From contig JAABQR010000164.1 in NCBI GenBank assembly GCA_011391345.1, positions 1 to 5,775 on the forward strand: a stretch of DNA of 5,775 nucleotides, written 5' to 3'. A model generated the notes under the pieces. That model ran no database searches and had not been told where the DNA came from. It was given only the letters and a program-made list of their open reading frames with translations. The translations under genes and the position numbers were made by a program. The first letter of the stretch is position 1, and every line of letters starts with the position of its first letter. Shown here one piece after another: positions 5,674 through 5,775 of this stretch. This DNA comes from Methanobacteriota archaeon (lineage in GTDB: Archaea > Thermoplasmatota > Thermoplasmata > UBA10834).

Positions 5674-5775
5674 AAGCGCGATGACGATTACCGGGACTAA
5701 TCTGATGCCCCTTCGGGGCGAAACAGAATGCGGTGAATAGCGTATCCTAGAGCCTGTGTACGACGGTTCGGGTGA

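Noticed and set aside
5707..5719. Perfect hairpin GCCCC-TTC-GGGGC
   Set aside because: The five-base stem is not followed by a T-run on either strand, so it is not a convincing terminator, and five GC pairs can occur by chance in this composition. Left as a possible structure near the C39-like gene start.

Overview
The window looks like chromosomal DNA from a GC-rich archaeon, most plausibly a Thermoplasmata-like euryarchaeote. Four observations support this. TATA-like boxes lie about 27 nt upstream of several start codons, as expected for leaderless archaeal transcripts. AGG and ATA codons are used freely next to a GC-rich third position. One secreted protein ends in a PEFG motif, a membrane helix and an Arg-rich tail, as archaeosortase-type substrates do. 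All clear homologies are to families common in archaea. The lineage is an inference; no rRNA or marker gene is present.

Layout from left to right. Positions 1-272 (minus) hold the N-terminal 90 codons of a MOP/Wzx-type polysaccharide flippase that runs off the left edge. Positions 321-1448 (minus) encode a complete class I PLP aminotransferase with all its key residues. About 145 bp of spacer follows, then a small plus-strand ORF of unknown function (1593-1874) with coding-like codon use. A DASS/SLC13-type anion:sodium symporter (1900-3402, plus) comes next. It is translationally coupled to a 116-residue stand-alone Rossmann-fold protein that starts at a TTG codon (3416-3766, plus). Convergent to that pair, on the minus strand, are a two-domain GNAT acetyltransferase (3793-4674) and, upstream of it, a secreted papain-like C39-type protein with a C-terminal sorting signal (4738 to at least 5673). 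The N-terminus of the last protein is unresolved and may lie beyond the right edge.

Functional links. The transporter and the Rossmann protein very probably form one unit, since the ribosome binding site of the second overlaps the stop codon of the first; a nucleotide-responsive partner of the carrier is a reasonable hypothesis. The C39-like protein and the flippase both concern the cell surface but are not adjacent. The aminotransferase and the acetyltransferase look like separate housekeeping or accessory metabolic genes. The most unusual observation is that the C39-like protein appears to carry Ser where the family has its catalytic Cys. No RNA gene, CRISPR array, insertion sequence or integrase was seen, and no gene-free stretch exceeds about 150 bases.
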